This document shows, piece by piece, positions 1 to 5,730 of a stretch of 6,036 nucleotides of DNA. The notes beneath the pieces were generated by a model that saw only the letters and a program-made list of their open reading frames with translations, made no database searches and was not told the DNA's origin. Origin of the DNA: Chloroflexota bacterium. GTDB lineage: Bacteria; Chloroflexota; Anaerolineae; Fen-1058. Within the stretch, counting starts at the first letter, position 1; each line of letters begins with the position of its first letter. The stretch is taken from positions 1 through 6,036 of the forward strand of contig JACRBO010000311.1 of NCBI GenBank assembly GCA_016219235.1. Direction: 5' to 3'. Position numbers and translations under genes: made by a program.

Positions 1-194
1 TAGCGCGGTACAAACTCCGTGGCGCGCCAGAGCGTGGTCGCCAGCCAGGCGATAAGGTGAACCAGCTGCGCTTCCAGCCGTAAAGGGTGCGGCGCAGCAG
101 AATCAGCCGGATCGCGCGTGGCTCGATCGGGCGGCGTGACTCGATCGGCGGCGGATTGATCGGGCGGTGTGGATTGATCGAGCGTGGTTGCCAT
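1..194 (-). CDS. Unrecognised protein, N-terminal part only (runs off the left edge)
   Basis: An open minus-strand frame starts at the ATG at 194 and stays open to the window edge (64 codons). The next codon begins TA, so it is either Tyr or a stop just outside. The first ~32 residues are hydrophilic and rich in Asp, Pro, Ser, Thr and Ala. Within them an 11-residue unit (DQSTPPDQSAA, then DRVTPPDRATR) occurs twice in tandem. Residues ~39-62 (LEAQLVHLIAWLATTLW and onward) look like an amphipathic or membrane-associated helix. The ATG is the only possible start, because the frame is closed by a stop at 210-212 and has no later ATG, GTG or TTG. There is no convincing Shine-Dalgarno sequence. The gene begins only 16 nt after the terminator of the preceding gene, so it should have its own transcript. 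I do not recognise the family; an N-terminal tail of a membrane protein is one possibility. A chance open frame in GC-rich DNA cannot be excluded. Confidence 0.45.
   Translation of the reverse strand, partial: MATTLDQSTPPDQSAADRVTPPDRATRDPADSAAPHPLRLEAQLVHLIAWLATTLWRATEFVPR
114..179 (-). repeat. Imperfect tandem repeat, 2 x 33 nt, in frame
   Basis: Two 33-nt units lie side by side (147-179 and 114-146) and share 23 of 33 positions by my count. Each contains two GATC-based half units of 18 and 15 nt, so a GATCRA-type word recurs four times. Read on the minus strand they encode DQSTPPDQSAA and DRVTPPDRATR. The unit length is a multiple of three, so the copy number can change without breaking the reading frame of the gene that starts at 194. 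Confidence 0.6.
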
Positions 195-210
195 GACGGA
201 TGTCGTCCAT

Positions 211-247
211 CAAACGAAAACGGGAACAGCTGGTTGGCTGTTCCCGT
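211..247 (-). terminator. Intrinsic (Rho-independent) terminator after the LysM/M23 peptidase gene
   Basis: On the minus strand the sequence forms a perfect 10-bp stem (CGGGAACAGC with GCTGTTCCCG), extended to 11 bp by an A-T pair, with a 6-nt loop. It is followed at once by TTTTCGTTTG (220-211). The hairpin begins about 40 nt after the stop codon of the peptidase gene. The T-rich stretch is on the minus-strand exit side only, so it should work for leftward transcription and not for rightward. Confidence 0.88.
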
Positions 248-287
248 CAGTATAACTGTTTTGAGTTAAACGTGCTATCGATTTCGG

Positions 288-1661
288 CTAGGGTGGGGGC
301 AGCACGTTGAACGGGTTAGGCAGGGTATTATTGAGGCGCGTCTCAAAGTGCAAGTGCGGGCCAGTGGAGCGACCGGTGGAGCCGGCGGCCGCAATCGTGC
401 TGCCCTGGAAGACGTTCTGGCCGCAGCCAACGTAGAGGGCACTGTTGTGCGCGTACCACGTTTGCCAGCCGTTGCCGTGATCGATGACGACCAAATTGCC
501 ATAGCCCCAGTTGTTCCAGCCTGCATAGACTACGACGCCATTATCGGCGGCATAAATGGGATCACCCAGGTGCGCGGCGATGTCCAAGGCGGGATGCCAC
601 GGCGCGTAATTGTTGCCCGATACCCAGTGTTCATTGGCCGGCCAGACAAACGCGCCGGTGCCCACTAACCCGGCAGCCACATCCTTGCAGAAGCCAGCGT
701 TGGAGTTACTTGCGATTGGTACACCGGCTGAGCTGGTTGCGACGGGTGCGTTTTCGGCTTGCGTTAACGCCCACGACTTGAACTCGCGGCTGCCGCCTGG
801 GATGATCAATGTCGCGCCCGCCTGAGGCTGCTGACCGGGTTTCAGCTGATTCCACTCGTAGCCGTCCTGATAAATGGCTTCGACTGTGGCTTTGTACTTC
901 TCCGCGATGCTTTCGACGGTATCGCCTGATTCAACGGTGTATACGATGCCATTGACGGGTGGAATGTTCAACTCCATGCCCGTTTTCAACAAGTGCGGAT
1001 TGTCCTGCAAAGCATCGAAGTTAGCCCACAACAGCGATTCGGGCGTTAACCCGTACAAGGCAGCAATACCAAAGAGGGTATCGCCAGCTTGCACCGTGTA
1101 CAGCAGAATATCACGGCGCTGACGGTTAGGAATGGTGGTATACGGATTCGCTTGAGGAACAACTACTGCCTGGTCGATCTGGATGGGTCCACCCTGCCCG
1201 ACAAAGGTCAGGATTTCTTCAGTATTGGTTACGGGTTGGCCTGCTGGAAAGACGTTGAACGAGACATTGCGACCCGGCTCGCCCGATGAAGCCACCTGTC
1301 GTCCAGCCCGCTCGACCGGGGTGGCTGCGCGGGCCGCGCCGGCCATGCCAACTGCCCCGATCATGACGGTCAGAATAACCAGATGCGAGGTGACTCTAAG
1401 GATCGTTGCTCTGGCCTGGTCGCTGTTGATCTGCCAGGTCAGTTGACCCAATCGCACGGCGGCCTGCGCCAGCCAGCGCTCCAGGGCTAAATTGGCACGC
1501 GCTATTGAGCCAGGTTCTGCACTGGCTTCAGTAGCGACGGGTGTTGTCTCCGACAGGGCGGTGCGCTGAGGTGCTTCTCTAACGGATGTAACAGGTGCAT
1601 CGTCGGCTGTTCTAACGAACAACCGACGCGCAACACGAGGTGTAAGTTCAGTATGGCTCAT
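288..1661 (-). CDS. Membrane-anchored cell-wall endopeptidase: two LysM domains plus peptidase M23
   Basis: This is a predicted 457-residue zinc metallopeptidase of the M23 (lysostaphin/LytM) family, which cleaves peptide cross-bridges of peptidoglycan. Residues 1-~90 are hydrophilic and would stay in the cytoplasm. Residues ~92-111 form one hydrophobic segment (signal anchor or late signal peptide). LysM domains at ~187-235 (YTVQAGDTLFGIA) and ~239-288 (YTVESGDTVESIA) would bind glycan. The M23 domain spans ~335-457 and has all the expected residues: H356 and D360 (HPALD) and H438 as zinc ligands, H405 (WYAH) and H436 (GPHLHFE) as catalytic histidines. The site therefore looks active. The only two cysteines, C325 and C413, are both in the exported part. 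I chose ATG at 1661; an in-frame TTG at 1700 would add 13 residues, and neither has a clear ribosome binding site. The gene has its own promoter upstream and a terminator downstream, so it is probably monocistronic. It resembles factors for wall remodelling or cell separation, but the exact role cannot be told from sequence. Confidence 0.93.
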   Translation of the reverse strand: MSHTELTPRVARRLFVRTADDAPVTSVREAPQRTALSETTPVATEASAEPGSIARANLALERWLAQAAVRLGQLTWQINSDQARATILRVTSHLVILTVMIGAVGMAGAARAATPVERAGRQVASSGEPGRNVSFNVFPAGQPVTNTEEILTFVGQGGPIQIDQAVVVPQANPYTTIPNRQRRDILLYTVQAGDTLFGIAALYGLTPESLLWANFDALQDNPHLLKTGMELNIPPVNGIVYTVESGDTVESIAEKYKATVEAIYQDGYEWNQLKPGQQPQAGATLIIPGGSREFKSWALTQAENAPVATSSAGVPIASNSNAGFCKDVAAGLVGTGAFVWPANEHWVSGNNYAPWHPALDIAAHLGDPIYAADNGVVVYAGWNNWGYGNLVVIDHGNGWQTWYAHNSALYVGCGQNVFQGSTIAAAGSTGRSTGPHLHFETRLNNTLPNPFNVLPPP

Positions 1662-1762
1662 AGGTGGGTGATCGCGGCAGAAAGCCTGGCAACTACTCAA
1701 TCTGGCACATAGCCGATAGCCGTGCTGCCAGGAGCGCCGCTCACGGTCATAGATGAGTCAAA

Positions 1763-1790
1763 ATTATACCATAGCCACTTACCTGTGCAA
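1763..1790 (-). promoter_or_regulatory. Sigma-70/sigma-A type promoter for the LysM/M23 gene
   Basis: On the minus strand a -35 box TTGCAC (1785-1790) and a perfect -10 box TATAAT (1763-1768) are separated by 16 nt. Transcription should start near 1756, about 95 nt before the ATG at 1661. The site lies in the 144-nt gap between the rho stop codon and the peptidase gene, the longest gap between genes in the window. No obvious intrinsic terminator follows rho, so read-through from the upstream operon may add to expression. Confidence 0.8.
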
Positions 1791-1805
1791 GCGGCCGGTC
1801 GGGGG

Positions 1806-3083
1806 CTAGAAATCGTCGCGCAGGCTGGCCAGAAACTCGGTATTGGTCTTGGTACGGCCCAGGCGCGTAATCAGCAATTCCATGGCATTGGTGGTATCCA
1901 TGCCCGCGCCCATCGGTGGCGGCGCCATCATCTGTGACAGCATGCGGCGCATGGTCCATACCTTGCTGAGCACGTCGGGTTCGAGCAGCAGTTCTTCGCG
2001 GCGGGTGCTGGACCGATCGACATCGAAGGCCGGGAAGACGCGGCGCTCTTGCAGTCGGCGGTTCAGGTGCAGTTCCATGTTACCGGTGCCCTTGAACTCT
2101 TCGTATACTACATCATCCATGCGGCTGCCGGTATCGACCAGGCAGGTCGCGATGATGGTCAGGCTGCCGCCTTCCTCGATGTTGCGGGCTGCGCCGAAGA
2201 AGCCTTTGGGCGGATACAGGGCCGCCGGATCCAGACCACCCGATAGCGTCCGCCCGCTCGACGGCACGATCAAGTTATAGGCGCGCGCCAGGCGCGTCAT
2301 CGAATCCATCAGGATCGCCACGTGCCGCCCGCCTTCGACCAGCCGCTTGGCGCGTGACAAGGCCATCTCAGCCACGCGCACGTGGCTCGTCGGCGGCTCG
2401 TCGAACGTGCTGCTGATCACTTCGGCGTCCACCGAGCGGTCCATGTCGGTCACTTCTTCCGGGCGCTCGCCTATGAGGGCGACCATCAGATGGACGTCGG
2501 GATACCGCGTTGAGATGGAGTTGGCGATGTGCTTGAGCACAGTCGTCTTGCCGGATTTAGGCGGTGAGACAATCAGGCCGCGCTGCCCCCGCCCGACCGG
2601 CGCGACGAGGTCCAGCAAGCGTGTGGTGATGTTGGACGGCTCGGTCTCCAGATTGAAGCGCACGTTGGGGAAGATTGGCGTCAACTTTTCGAAGTTGGGC
2701 CGCGTCTTGGCCGCTTCTGGATCGAGGCCGTTGACGGCTTCCACCCGCAGCAAGCCGTAATACTTTTCGCTGTCTTTGGGCGGGCGCACCTGGCCGATGA
2801 CCATGTCGCCGGTGCGCAGCCCGAAGCGTCGAATCTGGCTCTGGCTGACGTACACGTCTTCCGGGCCGGGCAGATAGTGCTCGCTGCGCAAAAAGCCGAT
2901 GTTCTCGTCGACGATGTCCAGAACACCGCCGCCAAAGATGTAGCCTTGCCCTTCGGCTTTGGCGCGCAGCAGGCGCAAGATCAGATCGTCCTTTTTCAGG
3001 CGACGATAGCCCGAGATATCCATCGTTTTGGCGATGTCGCGCAGCTCGGTCAGTGTTTTAGCTTCCAGTTCTACAAAGTCCAC
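1806..3083 (-). CDS. rho: Transcription termination factor Rho
   Basis: This encodes the 425-residue hexameric RNA-dependent ATPase/helicase that ends transcription at Rho-dependent sites. It is full length (E. coli Rho has 419 residues) and aligns along its whole length with the E. coli protein as I remember it. The Rho N domain spans ~1-45, and the cold-shock-like primary RNA-binding domain ~48-118 (GFLRS, SQIRRFGLRTGD). The ATPase core is complete: P-loop PPKSGKT at 174-180, catalytic Glu E206, Walker B Asp D260 (ILMDS), Q-loop ~272-285, R-loop ~317-323 and arginine finger R361. The residue before the catalytic Glu is Gly (LIGERPEEV), where E. coli and most Rho proteins have Asp. There is no long N-terminal insertion of the actinobacterial kind. 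The start is GTG at 3083, supported by a GGAGG 7 nt upstream. The gene follows glpX by 34 nt, probably in the same operon. Confidence 0.98.
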   Translation of the reverse strand: MDFVELEAKTLTELRDIAKTMDISGYRRLKKDDLILRLLRAKAEGQGYIFGGGVLDIVDENIGFLRSEHYLPGPEDVYVSQSQIRRFGLRTGDMVIGQVRPPKDSEKYYGLLRVEAVNGLDPEAAKTRPNFEKLTPIFPNVRFNLETEPSNITTRLLDLVAPVGRGQRGLIVSPPKSGKTTVLKHIANSISTRYPDVHLMVALIGERPEEVTDMDRSVDAEVISSTFDEPPTSHVRVAEMALSRAKRLVEGGRHVAILMDSMTRLARAYNLIVPSSGRTLSGGLDPAALYPPKGFFGAARNIEEGGSLTIIATCLVDTGSRMDDVVYEEFKGTGNMELHLNRRLQERRVFPAFDVDRSSTRREELLLEPDVLSKVWTMRRMLSQMMAPPPMGAGMDTTNAMELLITRLGRTKTNTEFLASLRDDF

Positions 3084-3090
3084 AGTGGTT

Positions 3091-3095
3091 CCTCC
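3091..3095 (-). promoter_or_regulatory. Ribosome binding site of rho
   Basis: GGAGG on the minus strand lies 7 nt before the GTG at 3083. It is the strongest Shine-Dalgarno match in the window and fixes GTG as the start. It lies just 2 nt downstream of the hairpin at 3098-3119. Confidence 0.85.
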
Positions 3096-3097
3096 AC

Positions 3098-3119
3098 AAC
3101 CTGACGAAGTCGCCAGGTT
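3098..3119 (-). promoter_or_regulatory. RNA hairpin between glpX and rho
   Basis: The minus-strand transcript can fold into a 9-bp stem with one G-U pair: AACCTGGCG on the 5' side, loop ACTT, CGTCAGGTT on the 3' side. The 5' arm includes part of the glpX stop codon (3118-3120), and the 3' arm ends 2 nt before the rho ribosome binding site. No T-run follows, so it is not an intrinsic terminator. A role in rho translation or in processing/stability of the mRNA is an inference. Confidence 0.5.
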
Positions 3120-4122
3120 AAGCTTGATCGTAGATGTTGGTAACGAGATTAAGTTTGTCCAGGTAATGCTGGGATTCGATGCGGCGGATCGTGCCGGTCA
3201 GACTGCGCATGACGATCGAACTGGAGTGAATCGAGTTGCCCTCGTAGCGCACACCGCCGACGAGCTGTCCGTCGGTGATGCCGGTGGCCGCGAAAAACAC
3301 GTTGTTGCCGGCCACCAGATCGTTGGTGGTGAGCACCTGGTTCAAGTCGATCCCAAAATCAAGCGCCTTAAGCCGCTCTTTTTCATCCCGCGCCCACATC
3401 TTGCATTGAATCTCGCCGCCCACGCATTTAAGGGCGGCGGCGGTGATGACGGCCTCGGGCGAACCGCCGATGCCCATGAGAATATCTTCGCCGGTGTCGC
3501 TAAAGACCGTTGACAGCGCGCCGGCCACATCGCCGTCGCTGATCAGTTTAATGCGCGCGCCGCATTCGCGGACGTCGCGAATCAGGTTCTTGTGACGATC
3601 ACGATCGAGAATGACAACCGTGAGATCGTGCAGGTCCTTGCCCAGAGCTTTGGCGACTCTGGTCAAATTATCTTTCGCCGGCGCATTGATGTCGATTGTG
3701 CCGCGCGCCCGCGGGCCGACCGCGATTTTGTTGGCGTAGACCAGGTGCTTGGGGTTATACATGGTGCCGCGCTCAGCCAGGGCCACCACGGCGACGGCGC
3801 CCGGCAGGCCCAGCGCGGTTAAGCGCGTACCATCGATCGGGTCCACCGCGATGTCGACCTGCGGCAGCGCGCCCGTGCCCAACCGCTCGCCGTTGAACAA
3901 CATCGGCGCTTCGTCTTTTTCGCCCTCGCCGATGACGACGACGCCGTCCATATCCACGGTGTTGAACATCAAGCGCATGGCGTTGACGGCAGCCTGATCG
4001 GCCGCGATCTTGTCACCGCGCCCCATTTGCCGCGCTGCCGACATGGCGGCGGCTTCGGTGGTGCGGACGAGTTCGAGCGCCAGGTTGCGATCCGGGTCGG
4101 CAATGATCGAAGTGGATGGCAT
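3118..4122 (-). CDS. glpX: Fructose-1,6-bisphosphatase, class II (GlpX family)
   Basis: A 334-residue cytosolic enzyme predicted to remove the 1-phosphate from fructose 1,6-bisphosphate to give fructose 6-phosphate, the committed step of gluconeogenesis. Some relatives also act on sedoheptulose bisphosphate. Length and sequence match the GlpX family throughout. Visible motifs are GRGDKIAAD (34-42), GEGEKDEAPM (65-74), DPIDGT (94-99), the glycine-rich GIGGSPEAV (217-225) and a C-terminal GTIRRIESQHYLD. By alignment with E. coli GlpX, D42, E66, D94, D97 and E223 sit at the metal/catalytic positions; D97 replaces a Glu there and matches the usual DPxDGT signature of this phosphatase superfamily. 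I chose ATG at 4122 because a GGGGGG-AA ribosome binding site precedes it and it begins 1 nt after the cdsA stop. A TTG at 4170 in the same frame would overlap cdsA by 47 nt. rho follows directly. Confidence 0.97.
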   Translation of the reverse strand: MPSTSIIADPDRNLALELVRTTEAAAMSAARQMGRGDKIAADQAAVNAMRLMFNTVDMDGVVVIGEGEKDEAPMLFNGERLGTGALPQVDIAVDPIDGTRLTALGLPGAVAVVALAERGTMYNPKHLVYANKIAVGPRARGTIDINAPAKDNLTRVAKALGKDLHDLTVVILDRDRHKNLIRDVRECGARIKLISDGDVAGALSTVFSDTGEDILMGIGGSPEAVITAAALKCVGGEIQCKMWARDEKERLKALDFGIDLNQVLTTNDLVAGNNVFFAATGITDGQLVGGVRYEGNSIHSSSIVMRSLTGTIRRIESQHYLDKLNLVTNIYDQA

Positions 4123-4123
4123 G

Positions 4124-4924
4124 TCAGTTCCCCCCTGTGTGTGCGATCCAGCTGAGATAGTAGTAGCCAACGATCACGGTAAATAACAGACTGTCCAGGC
4201 GATCGAGTGCGCCGCCATGGCCGGGAATCAAGCGGCCGGAATCTTTGACGCCCGCCTGGCGCTTGATCATCGATATGGACAAATCGCCCAGCGTGCCGAT
4301 GGTTGCCCCGATCAGGCCGAGCGCCGCCCCATGAAGCCAGGGCAATCCAAACCACGCAGCCACGATTGAATTGAGCGCCGTCCCAAAAATGACGCCCCCC
4401 GCCAGGCCTTCCCAGCTCTTTTTAGGGCTGAGCGTTGGCGTCATCTTGTGACGGCCAATACGCGAGCCGATGAAGTATGCGCCGCTGTCGGCCAGCCAGG
4501 TACCGGATAGCGTAAGCAGCAACCAGCGCTCGCCATCGGGCAGAAGACGCAACAGGATAAAATGCGCGCCGGCCAGACCCAGATATAAGCCGCTCGCGAT
4601 AGCCAGGGCCCAATCGACAATAGGCTCGTCCTGACGGTGACGCAACTGCCAGATCAACGCAGCAACCAGGATGAACGCAATGCCCGGCCGCAGCGAATTG
4701 CCCTGCGGATAAAGCGCATCCCCCCCGATCAACACGACCAGCGCCAGCGAGCTGATCAACGGCGCTTGATGCGGATGACGACCCTGTCGCGCTAACTGAT
4801 TGAATTCAACCGCCCCCACGACCAGCAGCGTGCCCAGGGCAACATAGAACGGCCCGCCGCCCAGCCAGATCAGGCCAATGGCTAGCGGCAGTAAAATCAG
4901 AGCGCTGATGGTGCGGATTAGCAT
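4124..4924 (-). CDS. cdsA: Phosphatidate cytidylyltransferase (CDP-diglyceride synthase)
   Basis: A 266-residue integral membrane enzyme predicted to make CDP-diacylglycerol from phosphatidate and CTP, the branch-point intermediate for bacterial phospholipids. The protein is mostly hydrophobic, with several membrane segments (for example ~5-22, 26-40, 55-70, 80-93, 105-125, 175-210 and 246-262). The CTP transferase family signature is at 218-244: S-M-I-K-R, K227-D228, H236-G-G and D241-R-L-D244. Ala239 stands where a larger hydrophobic residue is usual, a small deviation. An earlier conserved stretch, LADSGAYFIGSRIGRHK (144-160) followed by SPKKSWEG (166-173), is also typical. The length is normal for the family. 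The start is ATG at 4924, 26 nt after the uppS stop, without a clear ribosome binding site. In many bacteria the next genes are dxr and rseP; here glpX follows after a single base. Confidence 0.97.
   Translation of the reverse strand: MLIRTISALILLPLAIGLIWLGGGPFYVALGTLLVVGAVEFNQLARQGRHPHQAPLISSLALVVLIGGDALYPQGNSLRPGIAFILVAALIWQLRHRQDEPIVDWALAIASGLYLGLAGAHFILLRLLPDGERWLLLTLSGTWLADSGAYFIGSRIGRHKMTPTLSPKKSWEGLAGGVIFGTALNSIVAAWFGLPWLHGAALGLIGATIGTLGDLSISMIKRQAGVKDSGRLIPGHGGALDRLDSLLFTVIVGYYYLSWIAHTGGN
4130..4135 (-). promoter_or_regulatory. Ribosome binding site of glpX, inside the end of cdsA
   Basis: A run of six G on the minus strand, in the context AGGGGGGAA, lies 7 nt before the ATG at 4122. 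It falls within the last codons of cdsA. Together with the TGA-C-ATG junction this suggests that ribosomes finishing cdsA help to start glpX. Confidence 0.65.
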
Positions 4925-4950
4925 GCAGCGGACAGCTTGTGACTGACAGG

Positions 4951-5706
4951 TTATTTGGCTCTAACTGACGGTGTCGCCGAAGACGGCGACGTCTGGCCGG
5001 CCACCAGCCCAAAGCGGCGTTCCCGGCTGGCGAAGTGTTCCAGCGCCAGCTGCAATTCGTTTTCATCAAAATCCGGCCAGTAAGTCGGGGTGACGTAAAG
5101 CTCGGCGTAGGCGCCCTGCCAGATCAAGAAATTGCTGACGCGCATCTCGCCGCTGGTCCGCACGATCAGATCGGGATCGGGTTGACCGGCCGTGTATAAG
5201 TAGCGGCTCAGCACCGCGTCGTCGATCTGTTCGGGCGCAAGACCGTCCCGGATGATACAGCGGATAGCGTCGATGATTTCTTGCCGCCCGCCATAATTGA
5301 GCGCGACGTTGAGAGTCAACGTCGTGTTGGCGTGTGTCAGGTCGACCGCCTGTTTGATCTTCTTTTGCAGGCGCGGCGAAATGCCGGCCTGGCGGCCAAT
5401 ATGATTGATCCGCACGCCCTCCTGATGCAGCTCCTTCAATTCGTGCTCGATCACCTGCTCGAGGATGGTCATGAGACCGCGCACTTCTTCGGCCGGGCGG
5501 CCCCAGTTCTCGGTCGAAAAGGCGTACAGGGTCAGAATCTTTATGCCGTGTTTCACGCAGGCCCGCAAAATCCGGCGCAGGTTTTCTGTGCCGGCGCGAT
5601 GTCCCGCCAAACGCGGCAGACCGCGGGCTTTTGCCCAGCGGCCATTGCCGTCCATGATGATCGCGAGATGATACGGAACCTGCGTCGGGGTGGATGCGGA
5701 GCTCAT
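4951..5706 (-). CDS. uppS: Isoprenyl transferase (di-trans,poly-cis undecaprenyl diphosphate synthase type)
   Basis: A 251-residue cis-prenyltransferase predicted to extend farnesyl diphosphate with isopentenyl diphosphate to the C55 lipid carrier needed for peptidoglycan precursors. It is a soluble enzyme working at the membrane face. Family motifs are all present: [11 protein letters not shown] (16-26) with catalytic D19; H36 in [16 protein letters not shown] (60-68); LNYGGRQEI (136-144); and [15 protein letters not shown] (183-197) with R183, R189 and S191 for diphosphate binding, followed by E202 for magnesium. The last ~13 residues are a Ser/Pro/Ala-rich tail without known motif. The length is normal (E. 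coli 253). The start at ATG 5706 gives the usual short N-terminus; only a distant AGGA precedes it. The gene lies 24 nt after frr and 26 nt before cdsA, the common order. Chain length of the product cannot be read from the sequence with certainty. Confidence 0.97.
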   Translation of the reverse strand: MSSASTPTQVPYHLAIIMDGNGRWAKARGLPRLAGHRAGTENLRRILRACVKHGIKILTLYAFSTENWGRPAEEVRGLMTILEQVIEHELKELHQEGVRINHIGRQAGISPRLQKKIKQAVDLTHANTTLTLNVALNYGGRQEIIDAIRCIIRDGLAPEQIDDAVLSRYLYTAGQPDPDLIVRTSGEMRVSNFLIWQGAYAELYVTPTYWPDFDENELQLALEHFASRERRFGLVAGQTSPSSATPSVRAK

Positions 5707-5730
5707 GCTGCAACGAAAGTCCTGGACAAC

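Noticed and set aside
112..182. The GATC-containing repeats as a CRISPR array or iteron-type origin
   Set aside because: The units are 15-18 nt, adjacent without spacers, imperfect, and in frame with an open reading frame. A coding repeat explains them better.
87..269. A 60-codon plus-strand open frame rich in Arg, Gly, Ile and Ser
   Set aside because: Its composition comes from reading the GATC-rich tandem repeat in the other direction, and it runs through the terminator hairpin.
1662..1700. TTG at 1700 as the start of the LysM/M23 protein
   Set aside because: TTG is a weaker start and has no ribosome binding site; the ATG 39 nt downstream is preferred. I keep it as an alternative because of the leader ORF overlap.
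1700..1805. An intrinsic terminator after rho
   Set aside because: The region just after the rho stop is GC-rich (GACCGGCCGC) but has no long stem followed by a T-run. The rho operon may read through or end in another way.
3028..3513. A 161-codon plus-strand open frame opposite glpX and the start of rho
   Set aside because: It is a shadow of conserved coding sequence on the minus strand, with no recognisable motif and no promoter.
4123..4170. Longer GlpX starting at the TTG at 4170
   Set aside because: It would overlap cdsA by 47 nt and add 16 residues not typical of the family. The ATG at 4122 has a good G-rich ribosome binding site.
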